From Desulfovibrio cuneatus DSM 11391 (lineage in GTDB: Bacteria; Desulfobacterota; Desulfovibrionia; Desulfovibrionales; Desulfovibrionaceae), in contig NZ_AUCY01000019.1 of the NCBI RefSeq assembly GCF_000430005.1, positions 1 through 64,000 of the forward strand: DNA of 64,000 nt, in the 5' to 3' direction. Under the pieces are notes generated by a model, which saw only the letters and a list, made by a program, of their open reading frames with translations, did not search any database and was not told the DNA's origin. Made by a program: the position numbers and the translations under genes. Below are positions 52,992 to 62,500 of the stretch, piece by piece (positions within the stretch are counted from its first letter, which is position 1; every line of letters starts with the position of its first letter).

Positions 52992-53300
52992 TCAGCGGTT
53001 ATTCCGGTGGCGGTTCCTGTTTCTGCCCTGGCACACGCATTCACACTCAATGGCTCTGGCCATAGGTTCGTTCAGCACCAGTGAAGAGTTGCGAACCGTA
53101 ATCTTCCGGGTGCCCTGGCATGAGCATTCCGAGGAAATTTCCATTTCACACCCAGGGGTTATGCCAAGGGCGCATAGCCTGCCGCGCATTCCTCCTTCAA
53201 CCTGCACATTGCTTACGCGCACCACGCTTCCGGCGGGGGCGTCCAGCAGGCAACAGGGGCCTTGGGCCTTAACGGGGTTTTGATTGCCGGGGGTAAACAT
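52992..53300 (-). CDS. Second FeoA domain protein, Cys-rich
   Basis: A 102-residue protein. CCLLDAPAGSVVRVSNV, GMRGRLCALGITPGCEMEI and RNSSLVLNEPMARAIEC form a FeoA SH3-like domain, with seven Cys including two in CECVCQG at the end, which feoA proper lacks. GGAAGGAGAGACC precedes the ATG at 53300. It heads the feo operon behind a probable promoter. The Cys may sense iron or redox state. Confidence 0.85.
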   Translation of the reverse strand: MFTPGNQNPVKAQGPCCLLDAPAGSVVRVSNVQVEGGMRGRLCALGITPGCEMEISSECSCQGTRKITVRNSSLVLNEPMARAIECECVCQGRNRNRHRNNR

Positions 53301-53435
53301 GGTCTCTCCTTCCAGGTAACACGTAGCAAGGGAATAACCATGCGGTTTTGTAACACAAGGCAAGGGCGTGTTATATACTTGCTGCACGGCTTGTATAGCC
53401 CGTGGCCCCTTGCCTTGTATGGAAAGCACATCTGT

Positions 53436-53466
53436 AACTGTTCTTCAACGTTAGTAAAGAACAGTT
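53436..53466. promoter_or_regulatory. Perfect inverted repeat in the feo leader
   Basis: AACTGTTCTT and AAGAACAGTT are perfect 10-base inverted repeats around 11 bases, placed just downstream of the expected transcript start. It could be an operator for a dimeric regulator or an mRNA 5' stem. Confidence 0.6.
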
Positions 53467-53478
53467 CCCTTGCAAGAA

Positions 53479-53507
53479 GAGATAAGTTCGTTGAGAATGA
53501 AAGTCAA
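53479..53507 (-). promoter_or_regulatory. Promoter of the feo operon
   Basis: On the minus strand TTGACT (53507-53502), 17 bases, TATCTC (53484-53479). A loosely Fur-like stretch, GAGAATGAAAGTCAA, overlaps the -35. Confidence 0.55.
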
Positions 53508-53526
53508 GTTCCTTTGTTCACGAAGT

Positions 53527-53982
53527 CTACCACAGTTCGGCCAGGGCTTTTTTCTTGCTGTCGCTCAAGGCAGGGTCTGTGTGTTCAACCCGCACGGAAA
53601 TGTGTGTGCCACCCCGTACATTAAAAATACCTTCAACGGTAAGGCGGCGGGGGGAAAGCAGGGCAATCAGGTCGTTGGCAATGGTATTGGTCAGGCTTTC
53701 CATGAATGAGCCATGGTTGCGAAAGGACACCATGTACAGCTTGAATGCCTTGGATTCCACACATTTTTCGCCAGGCGCGTAGGTTACACGAATGGTGCCA
53801 AAATCTGGCTGGCCTGTCATGGGGCACAGGCTGGTAAATTCCGGGTGTTCAAAGCAAATAACATAGTCGCGTTCTGGAAAGCGGTTTGGGAACGCTTCTA
53901 GAATGGCACCGCTGGGTTTATCAAAGGTATATTTGGTGGCATTGCCAAGCTTGCTCAGGCCGTCTGTTTCTGTGTGTGGCAT
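53527..53982 (-). CDS. queF: NADPH-dependent preQ0 reductase
   Basis: A 151-residue short-form QueF that reduces preQ0 to preQ1 in queuosine synthesis. The catalytic Cys 53 and Asp 60 are in TSLCPMTGQPDFGTI, and ESKAFKLYMVSFRNHGSF is the NADPH-binding QueF motif. The other preQ0 genes (queCDE) are not in the window. It is divergent from a putative queuosine-precursor transporter, which supports a shared role. Confidence 0.95.
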   Translation of the reverse strand: MPHTETDGLSKLGNATKYTFDKPSGAILEAFPNRFPERDYVICFEHPEFTSLCPMTGQPDFGTIRVTYAPGEKCVESKAFKLYMVSFRNHGSFMESLTNTIANDLIALLSPRRLTVEGIFNVRGGTHISVRVEHTDPALSDSKKKALAELW

Positions 53983-54254
53983 GGTGTTTTCCTTAACGTA
54001 TTCAATAACATATTCAATGTGAAAAAAACAGGCAGTGACTGTTGCCTTCAGGTACTATAACGCAAGGTGCCCGTGCAGACAACACCGCCCAAGGCGAAAA
54101 GTCTGGGTGCTTTTGCTGGGGGCATAGGGTAGCTGTTGCAAGGAGTGCAAATTTTGCGTAAATACACAGCGTACTGCACACGCCTGACCTGCCCCAGCCT
54201 GTTTTGCTGGCAAGCTTGAACATTCAGGGTGTTGCCGTGAAAAAGGGTTTATTT

Positions 54255-54734
54255 ATGTCATACGCTGTGCTGTATGTGGCTACAATTGTGCTTATTAACT
54301 GGGCTTTTGGGGTTGTACCCCTGCTCAGTTTGCCGGGGGGGCAACAGTGGTCCCCTGTGGCGCTGGTGGTAGGATTTGTGTTTGTTATACGCGACTATGC
54401 CCAGCGTGAAATTGGCCATTGGGTGCTTTTGGCCATGGGCGTAGGTGCTGTGCTCAGTTTTCTTATGGCCAGCCCTGCTATTGCCATGGCCAGCCTTTCT
54501 GCCTTTTTGGTGGGGGAGTTTATGGACTGGGCCGTGTACACCTTTACTGGCAGGCCATTTTCCCAGCGTGTACTGCTTTCCAGTGCCATAAGTACCCCTG
54601 TGGATAGTGCTGTGTTCCTGTACATGGTGGGCATTTTTTCCCTGCCTTCTGTGCTGATGATGACAAGCAGCAAAATGGTGGGGGCTTTTCTGGTGTTTAT
54701 GCTGGCGCGCCAGCGTGAACGGCGCACGGCGTAA
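54255..54734 (+). CDS. VUT/YhhQ-like queuosine precursor transporter
   Basis: A 159-residue protein with five to six helices. VFVIRDYAQREIGHW, FLVGEFMDWAVYTFTGRPF and RVLLSSAISTPVDSAVF are the VUT family signatures (YhhQ in E. coli takes up preQ0/preQ1). It is shorter than YhhQ (about 220 residues). Pairing with divergent queF supports a queuosine-precursor role. ATG 54255 is preferred, though the ribosome site is weak; a GTG lies six codons earlier. Confidence 0.8.
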   Translation: MSYAVLYVATIVLINWAFGVVPLLSLPGGQQWSPVALVVGFVFVIRDYAQREIGHWVLLAMGVGAVLSFLMASPAIAMASLSAFLVGEFMDWAVYTFTGRPFSQRVLLSSAISTPVDSAVFLYMVGIFSLPSVLMMTSSKMVGAFLVFMLARQRERRTA

Positions 54735-54842
54735 CGAATTTGGCAAGTGTTTTTGTTTCGCTGGCAATACCCAAGCAAGCAGAAAAAACAATATATGGGT
54801 TTGGAAAGGTGGCTGACGCCGCAAAGGAAAGAGTGTGGCCTT

Positions 54843-56342
54843 ATGCAACACGCAAGTAAAACCATTTTGGGCATTTCCAAGGTAAGCCTGGTACTTGCCC
54901 TTACTGACAGCGTGGCAGTGATTGCTGCCAGTGCATTGGCGTTTGCTGTGCGTGCCCTGCTACCGGGTGACATGCCTCTCAGCGTGTATAGCGAACTTAT
55001 TCCTGTGCAAGTGGTGACCTTTCTTTGCCTTTTTGCCCTTATGCATTTGTACCCCGGTATTTTGCTGTACCCGGCAGAAGAGTTGAAGCGCCTGTTTTTT
55101 GCTGTTTCCTTGGGCTTTTTGCTGGTGAGCGCTTCTTTTTTTATGCTGAAAAGTGTAGACGTTTACTCTCGTCTGTTCTTTTTAATGGCCTGGGCTGGTT
55201 CTTTGGTCTTTGTACCTTTGCTGCGTAATGCCGTGCGTTTGCGCTACTGGGAAAAAGACTGGTGGAAAACAGATGTGATCGTGGTGGCGGAAGAAGAAGC
55301 CCTTGCCTACCTGAATGCGGAACAAGGGCGAGTGCGGCTTATGGGGTTTCGTGATGCTGTACACCTTGTGCCTGTTTATCAGGATTCACCCGTTTCGCCG
55401 GGGGTACAGGCTGATAACCCGGAACAGGGGGACCATGGCACCACCGTGGCCTTTGGCAATGCGGAAACAGAGGTGATTCCCCTTTCCCTTGATGTGTTTT
55501 TGCAAGAACAGATAGAGCCCCTGGCCCAGCGTTACCCGGAAGCTGTGGTGGTGGTGCATTTGCCCAGTTTACCGCGTGAATTCAGAGCCCAAGTGCTTGA
55601 TGCGGTGGGGGTGTGGTTTCATTCCGTACTGGTGTTACCTGGGCAAGACTGGATGCCGTGCAGGCCTGCGGAAATTGTGCATGTGGGGCCTTCCTTCGGG
55701 TTCACCCTGCGCCGCAACCTTGCCGACGCCCGCCGTTTGCAGTTGAAGCGCTGCCTGGACGTGTGCCTTACGGCTGTGTGCTGCCTTGCCGGGTTGCCCT
55801 TGTTTGCTCTGCTGGCCCTGTGCATTCGCTTGGACAGCAAAGGCCCGGTGCTGTTTACCCAGCGCCGCATTGGGCGTGAAGGTAAGGCCTTTAATGTCTA
55901 CAAATTCCGCACCATGCAGGTGGATGCCGAAGCAGCCCTGCAAGGGTACCTTGCGCAAAACCCGGAAGCCGTGGCTGAATGGGAAGCCTCGCAAAAATTG
56001 AAGGATGACCCGCGCATTACCAAAGTAGGGCATTTTTTACGCCGCACCAGTTTGGATGAGCTGCCCCAGCTTATTAACGTGCTGCGCGGGGAAATGAGCG
56101 TGGTGGGGCCGCGCCCCATTGTACCCGATGAAGTGGACAAATACGGGGAAGGGTATGCTGCCTATGCCCGCTGCTTGCCAGGCATTACCGGGTTGTGGCA
56201 AATTTCCGGCAGAAGCGATACCAGCTACGAAGAACGTGTGGCACTGGACGCCTTCTATATGAACAACTGGTCGGTGTGGCTGGATATTTATATTGTGCTG
56301 CGTACTGTGCCGGTGGTGCTAGGCAGACGCGGTGCCTATTAG
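54843..56342 (+). CDS. WbaP-type undecaprenyl-phosphate sugar-phosphate transferase
   Basis: About 499 residues. Four to five N-terminal membrane helices (about 12-130), a central soluble domain with a nucleotide-binding-like region, and a C-terminal bacterial sugar transferase domain: VLFTQRRIGREGKAFNVYKFRTM, DDPRITKVGHFLRRTSLDELPQL with GEMSVVGPRP, and GLWQISGRSD. These are the polyisoprenyl-phosphate hexose-1-phosphate transferase motifs that start O-antigen or capsule repeat units. The start is ambiguous (54795 or 54843). Its stop is followed at once by a full-length palindromic repeat. Confidence 0.9.
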   Translation: MQHASKTILGISKVSLVLALTDSVAVIAASALAFAVRALLPGDMPLSVYSELIPVQVVTFLCLFALMHLYPGILLYPAEELKRLFFAVSLGFLLVSASFFMLKSVDVYSRLFFLMAWAGSLVFVPLLRNAVRLRYWEKDWWKTDVIVVAEEEALAYLNAEQGRVRLMGFRDAVHLVPVYQDSPVSPGVQADNPEQGDHGTTVAFGNAETEVIPLSLDVFLQEQIEPLAQRYPEAVVVVHLPSLPREFRAQVLDAVGVWFHSVLVLPGQDWMPCRPAEIVHVGPSFGFTLRRNLADARRLQLKRCLDVCLTAVCCLAGLPLFALLALCIRLDSKGPVLFTQRRIGREGKAFNVYKFRTMQVDAEAALQGYLAQNPEAVAEWEASQKLKDDPRITKVGHFLRRTSLDELPQLINVLRGEMSVVGPRPIVPDEVDKYGEGYAAYARCLPGITGLWQISGRSDTSYEERVALDAFYMNNWSVWLDIYIVLRTVPVVLGRRGAY

Positions 56343-56469
56343 GAAAACGCTGCCTTTTTCCGTTTGGCTACGTTGCTGCACTTTTTTTGAAACAGTCATG
56401 GACGGAAGAGTCCACTCCTGCTTCAAAAAAACCTTGCGCCTTGCCAAACGAAAAAATGCAGCGCTTTCC
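56343..56469. repeat. Long palindromic repeat, full copy (b)
   Basis: A 127-base imperfect palindrome beginning on the base after the sugar transferase stop. Outer arms AACGCTGCCTTTTTCCG... and ...AAAAATGCAGCGCTTT, then GTTTGGC/GCCAAAC, an inner TTTTTTTGAA/TTCAAAAAAA stem, and GGACGGAAGAGTCC at the tip. The outer arms differ from copies (a) and (c) but still pair with each other. Confidence 0.75.
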
Positions 56470-56836
56470 AAAGTTCATTAAAGTCGCGAGCGTAGCGAGC
56501 CGTGGAGCGAGGATGTAGGGTGCAAGTAGCTTTACTGCTAGCAGGTATCCATGCAGCCCGAGCGGTGCAGTGAATGTGGCAAAGCTTTTTTCGGTTACTC
56601 TTTGTCTATTGGCGTAGTTAGGGCATATATCCCTAGGCGCTGTATGGTAGTTATCTGTTTACTATGGCATATTTTCGGGTGGCTTCGGCTTTGTGTTGCA
56701 TTAAATTTGTAATAAAATAGCAGTGTTATGGTTTTTAGTTGTTTTTCATTCAGTTTGGGCTGCTGTTGACCCTTTCCGCAAAGCGTTTTATGAATATAGA
56801 GCGCATGTCTTCCCCACGTCACACCCTGGAGCCGTT
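56470..56836. other. Gap before fdhE
   Basis: No gene is seen. The first part, GTCGCGAGCGTAGCGAGC then CGTGGAGCGAGG (56482-56513), recurs inverted inside the repeat at 63260-63482. The rest is AT-rich and may hold the fdhE promoter; no clear -35/-10 pair was found. Confidence 0.4.
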
Positions 56837-57724
56837 ATGACTCTTTCCCTTTCTCAGGCCTCTTTTGACCAAAAGCTTGTCGCGTTGCACAGCAGCCCGT
56901 ATGTGCCGGAACGGCTGGCAAACTTTGTTGCCACTATTGCCCGTGCTCAGCGCATTGCGGCAGAAGATATAAAAATTCGTATTCCCAAGCAGGAAGCTTC
57001 AGCCGAGCAACATGCACAGGGAATGCCCCTGGTGGTTTTGGCGGGTGTTGCCTGGAACAAGCGCGATGCAGAAAAATTATTCAAGCAATTGCTGGCAGCC
57101 ACAGCCGTTCCCGCAGGGGCAGAGCAAGACGCCCTTGCCAAGGCAGGGGAGTTGCTGGCCGCTGCGGTAAAGGAAGGTACTCTTGGGGTGCAGGATGCCC
57201 TGGTGGCATCTGCTGCCCAAGATCGTTCTTTTTTTGTTCCCTGGGCTGAAAAATTACCGGAAGCCCCAGACCTGTTGCCCTTTTTGGCACGCAACACACT
57301 GTTGCCTTTTTTCGCGGCAGTGGCAGAAGGGGCCCTTGCCAGAACAAAAAGCCCTGAACCGTGGATGCACGGGCTTTGCCCTGTATGCGGGGGGGTGCCT
57401 GTTATGGGTGTGCTGCTGGGTAAAGAAGGCATGCGCAAGCACACCTGTTCTGCATGCCACCACACCTACCGCGTGCCACGCCTGCAATGCCCTTTTTGCC
57501 TTACGGAAAAGCCGGATGGCACAGTGGTGTACACAGCGGAGGAAGATAAGACCTACCAGTTGCATGTGTGCGATTCCTGCAAGGGCTACATGAAGCTGGC
57601 CGATTTGCATGACCGGGACGGTGCCTATGTTCCCCTGGTGGACGATGTGCTTTCCCTTGTCTTTGACTATAAAGCCGCTGCCCTTGGGTACAGCCGGCCT
57701 GTTTCTTCCTTGCCGGGGGCATAA
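56837..57724 (+). CDS. fdhE: Formate dehydrogenase accessory protein FdhE
   Basis: A 295-residue cytoplasmic protein needed for maturation of exported formate dehydrogenases. Four CxxC motifs, CPVC, CSAC, CPFC and CDSC, form the two rubredoxin-like iron sites, within HGLCPVCGGVPVMGVL, HTYRVPRLQCPFC and LHVCDSCKGYMKLAD. GGAG lies 5 bases before the ATG at 56837; 38 upstream codons of open frame are not FdhE-like. It is coupled to fdhD by TAATG. Confidence 0.94.
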   Translation: MTLSLSQASFDQKLVALHSSPYVPERLANFVATIARAQRIAAEDIKIRIPKQEASAEQHAQGMPLVVLAGVAWNKRDAEKLFKQLLAATAVPAGAEQDALAKAGELLAAAVKEGTLGVQDALVASAAQDRSFFVPWAEKLPEAPDLLPFLARNTLLPFFAAVAEGALARTKSPEPWMHGLCPVCGGVPVMGVLLGKEGMRKHTCSACHHTYRVPRLQCPFCLTEKPDGTVVYTAEEDKTYQLHVCDSCKGYMKLADLHDRDGAYVPLVDDVLSLVFDYKAAALGYSRPVSSLPGA

Positions 57725-58470
57725 TGAGCCAGTTGATGCAGCCGGAAGCCTTTACCCTGCGCCAATATAAGCATGGTGCATGGCACACTATTACCGATGT
57801 TATTACCACCGACGCTGCGGTGACCGTTTCCTGGGAAGGGCCAGGTATTGTGCCTGGTTCCTGCCGCTTGCTGGGCTGGCCGGAACGGCTGGAAGAAGCC
57901 GCCTTGGGGCATGTGCTGCTGGAACAAAGCGGTAAGGAGCCTTGGGCCACCACCCGCACAGCCACAGTGACCTGGCAAAATACCACTTTGGGCAGCCAGC
58001 ACCTGCACATTGCTCTTTCTGCCCCCCAAGCCGCCAAGCCCCAAGCCCCCCCCCCTTGCTGGAAGGCGGAAAACCTGTTGGCTGCCATGCAGTCTTTTAT
58101 CAGTACGCCAGGGCTGTGGAATGATACAGGGTGTTTCCACCGGGCGGGACTTTATTGCCCCCGGCAGGAAACGCTGCTTTTCCGGGCGGAAGATATTGGC
58201 CGGCATAACTGCATAGACCGCCTTGCAGGCTGGGCAGCTATGCATGGGGTGGGGCTGGAAGACAAGGTGCTTCTGCTTTCTTCACGCATTACTTACAGTA
58301 TGTGCGCCAAAGTACTTAAGGCAGGGTTGCGGTTTATGGTGAACCGTTCGGCTGTAACCACGGGTGCCGTGGAGCAGGCCAATGCGGCCAACGCCACGGT
58401 GGCCGGGTTTGCCCGGCATGAAGAAGGGCGGTTTACGGTGTTTGCCGACAACCCAGGCCGCATTCTTTAA
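57724..58470 (+). CDS. fdhD: FdhD sulfurtransferase for formate dehydrogenase
   Basis: A 248-residue protein. The C-terminal half has the FdhD features NDTGCFHRAGLYC, RAEDIGRHNCIDRLAG, VLLLSSRITYSM, and VNRSAVTTGAVEQA. FdhD passes sulfur from IscS to the molybdopterin cofactor and, in E. coli, needs a conserved CxxC loop (Cys 121/124). I find no CxxC here; the segment between residues 75 and 120 is Ala/Pro-rich instead. It overlaps fdhE by one base. It may use other Cys, or act with a divergent mechanism. Confidence 0.85.
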   Translation: MSQLMQPEAFTLRQYKHGAWHTITDVITTDAAVTVSWEGPGIVPGSCRLLGWPERLEEAALGHVLLEQSGKEPWATTRTATVTWQNTTLGSQHLHIALSAPQAAKPQAPPPCWKAENLLAAMQSFISTPGLWNDTGCFHRAGLYCPRQETLLFRAEDIGRHNCIDRLAGWAAMHGVGLEDKVLLLSSRITYSMCAKVLKAGLRFMVNRSAVTTGAVEQANAANATVAGFARHEEGRFTVFADNPGRIL

Positions 58471-58490
58471 GGGAAACGTTGATTTATTTC
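58471..58490 (+). repeat. Short GAAACGCT-type element directly after the fdhD stop
   Basis: GGGAAACGTTGATTTATTTC starts on the base after the fdhD TAA and lies between fdhD and mobA within one probable transcript. Confidence 0.5.
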
Positions 58491-58501
58491 TTCAGGTGAA
58501 C

Positions 58502-59143
58502 ATGCACATGGCTTCTCCACATTCCCAGTGTTCTTCTTTTTTGGCTGACCAGCCTGTAACCGGAGTGGTTATGGCTGGGGGGCTTTCTTCGCGCATGGGG
58601 CAGGACAAAACCCAGCTTTCCCTGAACAAGGCTGAGTATGCAGACCTTTTGGGGCGCACTGCTCGTATTTTGCAAGAAGTGGTAGGGGCCGTGTGTATTG
58701 TGGGCAGGGAACACCCGGACTATCCTTCCTTTTTTGATGACGAACCCGGCCTTGGTCCGGTGGGGGGCATTGCCACCTGCCTGCGCCGCACAGGCACAGC
58801 TTGCCTGGTGCTTTCTTGCGACCTGCCCTTCATGACAGCCCAAGTGGTGCGGCGTTTGCTGGAATTGCGCAACCAAAGCCCGGCAGAAACGTTGGTTACC
58901 TGTTATGTGCAGCAGGAAACAGGCTATTCAGAACCGCTGGTGGCGGTGTATGAACCAGGGGCACTGCCTTATTTTCAGGAATGTGCCAACAAGCGGTTGC
59001 TTAAAATTAACCGCATTGTGCCAGAAGACAGGCAACAATTTATTTATTATGGTATGCCAGAATCTCTTCCATTTTTTAACGTGAACTATCCGGCAGACCT
59101 TGAAGCTGCCCGCCGTATTCTTATGGCAGGGGGCGAGGGGTAA
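58502..59143 (+). CDS. mobA: Molybdenum cofactor guanylyltransferase
   Basis: A 213-residue enzyme that adds GMP to molybdopterin to make the bis-MGD cofactor used by FdhA. GVVMAGGLSSRMGQDKTQL is the nucleotide-binding start, DEPGLGPVGGIATCL and VLSCDLPFM follow, and NVNYPADL is close to the end. ATG 58502 is used (a second ATG is two codons on). It follows fdhD by 31 bases and precedes fdhA, so cofactor supply and enzyme are clustered. Confidence 0.93.
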   Translation: MHMASPHSQCSSFLADQPVTGVVMAGGLSSRMGQDKTQLSLNKAEYADLLGRTARILQEVVGAVCIVGREHPDYPSFFDDEPGLGPVGGIATCLRRTGTACLVLSCDLPFMTAQVVRRLLELRNQSPAETLVTCYVQQETGYSEPLVAVYEPGALPYFQECANKRLLKINRIVPEDRQQFIYYGMPESLPFFNVNYPADLEAARRILMAGGEG

Positions 59144-59306
59144 CCGCACTTGTGTTGGGCAAAAGCATATGCCTGTTTCTTTTATGGTTGGCCCTGTGGC
59201 ACCAATAAAAACAAGAATTCATTATAATTCAGTAGGCAATAGTTGTTTCCAAAAATGATTTATGTATGTTTTTTCTGATACATACCACTGTTTTTTGTGG
59301 ATATTA

Positions 59307-59335
59307 TTGACATACTTCGCTGTGAAGGATACTGT
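59307..59335 (+). promoter_or_regulatory. Candidate promoter of fdhAB
   Basis: TTGACA (59307-59312), 17 bases, TACTGT (59330-59335). It leaves a leader of about 170 bases before fdhA. The 369-base gap 59144-59512 has no gene. Confidence 0.5.
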
Positions 59336-59512
59336 ATTTGTACTCATAAAGAGTCCTCTTATCCCGCTGTCCGTAATGTTTTATTCCACTATTTCAATGT
59401 CGCATATGTACTGTTTTTACGCAGTGCAGGCCATGCGCATGTGGTATACGGCGGCACTCAAGCACTCATCATCCACGCGGTTTTGCGTTGCATTACTGCC
59501 CAAGGAGGAAGT

Positions 59513-62500
59513 ATGCCGGTTTCACGCAGGACATTCCTGAAGTTTACCGCAGGAGCCGTTTCATGTTCAGCCTTTACTGGGCTGGGCATAAGCCTTGCTC
59601 CGGCAATGGCTCAGGCGGAAATCCTCAAATTCCAAAAAACAACCATAACTACCACTGTGTGCTGCTACTGCGCCGTTGGCTGCGGTTTGCTTGTACACAC
59701 TGCGGATGAAGGCAAAGGCCGTTCCGTTAACGTGGAAGGTGACCCCGACCACCCAGTGAACGAAGGTGCCTTGTGCGCCAAAGGCGCTGCCATGCGCCAA
59801 ATGGCTGAAAATAAAGCCCGCCCACCCAAGCCAATGTACCGCGCTGCTGGCGCGAAAGAATGGAAAGAAGTGGAGTGGGATTGGGCATATGCCGAAATTG
59901 CCAAGCGTGTGAAGGCAGAGCGTGACGCTTCCTTTACCCTTAAAAACAGTAAGGGCGAAACGGTTAACCGCACGGAAACGATGGTTTCCCTCGGTTCTGC
60001 CGCCCTTGATAACGAAGAGTGCTGGAGCTACCAAGCTATACAGCGCGCTCTTGGCCTGGTGCATATAGAGCACCAGGCACGAATTTGACACAGCCCCACT
60101 GTACCGGCTCTGGCAGAGTCGTTCGGACGCGGCGCGATGACCAACTACTGGGAAGACATTTCCAATAGTGACTGTGTGTTGATGATGGGGTGTAACCCCG
60201 CTGAAAACCACCCCATTTCCTTTAAATGGGTACTGCGTGCAAAAGATAAGGGCGCAACCCTTATTCACGTGGACCCCCGCTTTACAAGAACCACCGGGCA
60301 TTGCCAGTTAAGCGCACACCTGCGTTCTGGTTCTGACATCGCCTTTATTGGTGGTATGATTAACTATATTCTTGCCAACAAGCTGTTTTTTGCAGATTAC
60401 ATGCGTGAGTACACCAACGCATCCTTTGTAGTAGGCAGCAAGTTCAGCTTTAAAGATGGTTTGTTTAGCGGATTTGATGCCAAGAAAAAGGTCTACGACA
60501 AATCCACCTGGGCGTTTGAAATGGATGCCAATGGCGTACCTGTGCGCGACGATTCCTTCAAAAATCCACGGTGCGTACTGAACCTTTTGCAAAAGCATTT
60601 TGAACGCTACACCCTGGACGCCGTAACTGCCGCCACTGGTACTTCCAAGGAAGACCTGCTGGCTGTGTACAAGGCGTTTGCCTCCACAGGCACGGCTGAA
60701 CGCTCTGGCACCATCATGTATGCCATGGGCTACACCCAGAAAACTGTGGGCGTGCAGAACATTCGCTCCATGTCTATTGTACAGCTACTGCTTGGCAACA
60801 TTGGTGTTGCTGGCGGTGGGGTGAACGCCCTGCGTGGTGAATCCAACGTGCAGGGGTCCACAGACCAGGGTCTTTTGGCCAACATTCTGCCCGGCTATAT
60901 TGATGTGCCCAAGTCATCTTTTGCCAAGTATGAAGATTGGGTAAAAGCCAGCACCCCGGTGAGCAAAGACCCCAAAAGTGTGAACTGGTGGGGGAATAAG
61001 CCCAAGTACATAGCAAGCCTGCTTAAATCCATGTACCCCGAAGCAACCCTGGAAGAAGCATTTCAGATGTTGCCCAAGGTGGATGCGCACCGGAAAATGA
61101 CAGACTATTTTTGGCTGAACATTTTTGAGCGTATGCACAAAGGGGAAATGAAGGGCCTGTTTGCCTGGGGCATGAACCCTGCCTGCGGTGGGGCCAACGC
61201 CCAGAAAAACCGTGAAGCCATGGGCAAGTTGAAGTGGCTGGTAAACGTGAACTTGTATGAGAACGAAACCAGCTCCTTCTGGAAAGGCCCTGGCATGAAG
61301 CCAGAGTCCATTAAAACAGAAGTGTTCTTCCTGCCGTGTGCCGCCTCCTATGAAAAAGAAGGGTCTGTTACCAACTCTTCACGTGTGGTGCAGTGGCGCT
61401 ACCGTGGCCCGCATCCTTTGAACAATGTCAAGCCTGATGGTGACATCATGCTGGAACTGTTCAAGGAAATTCGCGGGATGTATGAAAAAGACGGTGGTGC
61501 TTACCCCGATCCCATCAAGGCCTTGAACATTGCAGACTGGGAAGAGCATAACGAATATTCCCCCCGCAAGGTGGCCCGTTTGCTTAATGGCTACTTCCTG
61601 AAGGATGTAACCATTAACGGCACCACATACACCAAGGGCCAGCAAGTGCCCAGCTTTGCCATGTTGCAGGCCGACGGTTCCACCACCTCCGGGTGTTGGG
61701 TGCTGTGTGGTATGCAGCCCGCAGCAGACAAGCACCTTGGCATGCGCCGCGACAAAACCGCCACAGAAATGCAGGCAAACCTGAGCATGACCCCTAACTG
61801 GGCATGGGCATGGCCTGTGAACCGCCGGATTATTTATAACCGTGCTTCTGTTGATGCCACTGGGAAGCCCTTTGCCCCGCAAAAAGCTGTTATTGCTTGG
61901 AAAGACGGCAAATGGGTGGGCGACGTGGTGGATGGTGGCGGCGATCCTGGTACCAAGCACCCCTTCATCATGCAAACGCATGGTATGGGCGCACTGTTTG
62001 GCCCAGGGCGTGAAGACGGCCCCTTCCCCGAACATTACGAACCGATGGAAAGCCCCTTGAAAAAGCACGGCTTTTCTAACCAGCGCGTGAACCCTGTAGC
62101 TTACCTGTTGCCCACTGAAAAGCTGGCCATAGCAGATGCCAAGTTCCCGCACATTTGTACTACGTACCGCGTGACCGAACACTGGCAAACGGGCCTTATG
62201 ACCCGCCGTCAGGAATGGCTGCTGGAAGCAGAGCCTGAAGTGTTCTGTGAAATGAACCCGGCTCTTGCCAAGTCCATTGGTATCAATAATGGCGACAGGG
62301 TTCTTCTCTCTTCCCCACGTGGAGAGGTGAATGCCGTGGCCATGGTGACAGAACGCATTCAGTCCTTCACCATTATGGGCAAAGAAGTGCATCAGATTGG
62401 TCTACCGTGGCATTATGGCTGGGTAACTCCCAACTTCGGGGGAGATTCTGCCAACCTGCTCACTTCCTCTGTGGGTGAACCCAACACGGGTATTCCCGAA

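Noticed and set aside
53983-54254. preQ1 riboswitch between queF and the transporter
   Set aside because: No preQ1-I or preQ1-II consensus is visible on either strand.
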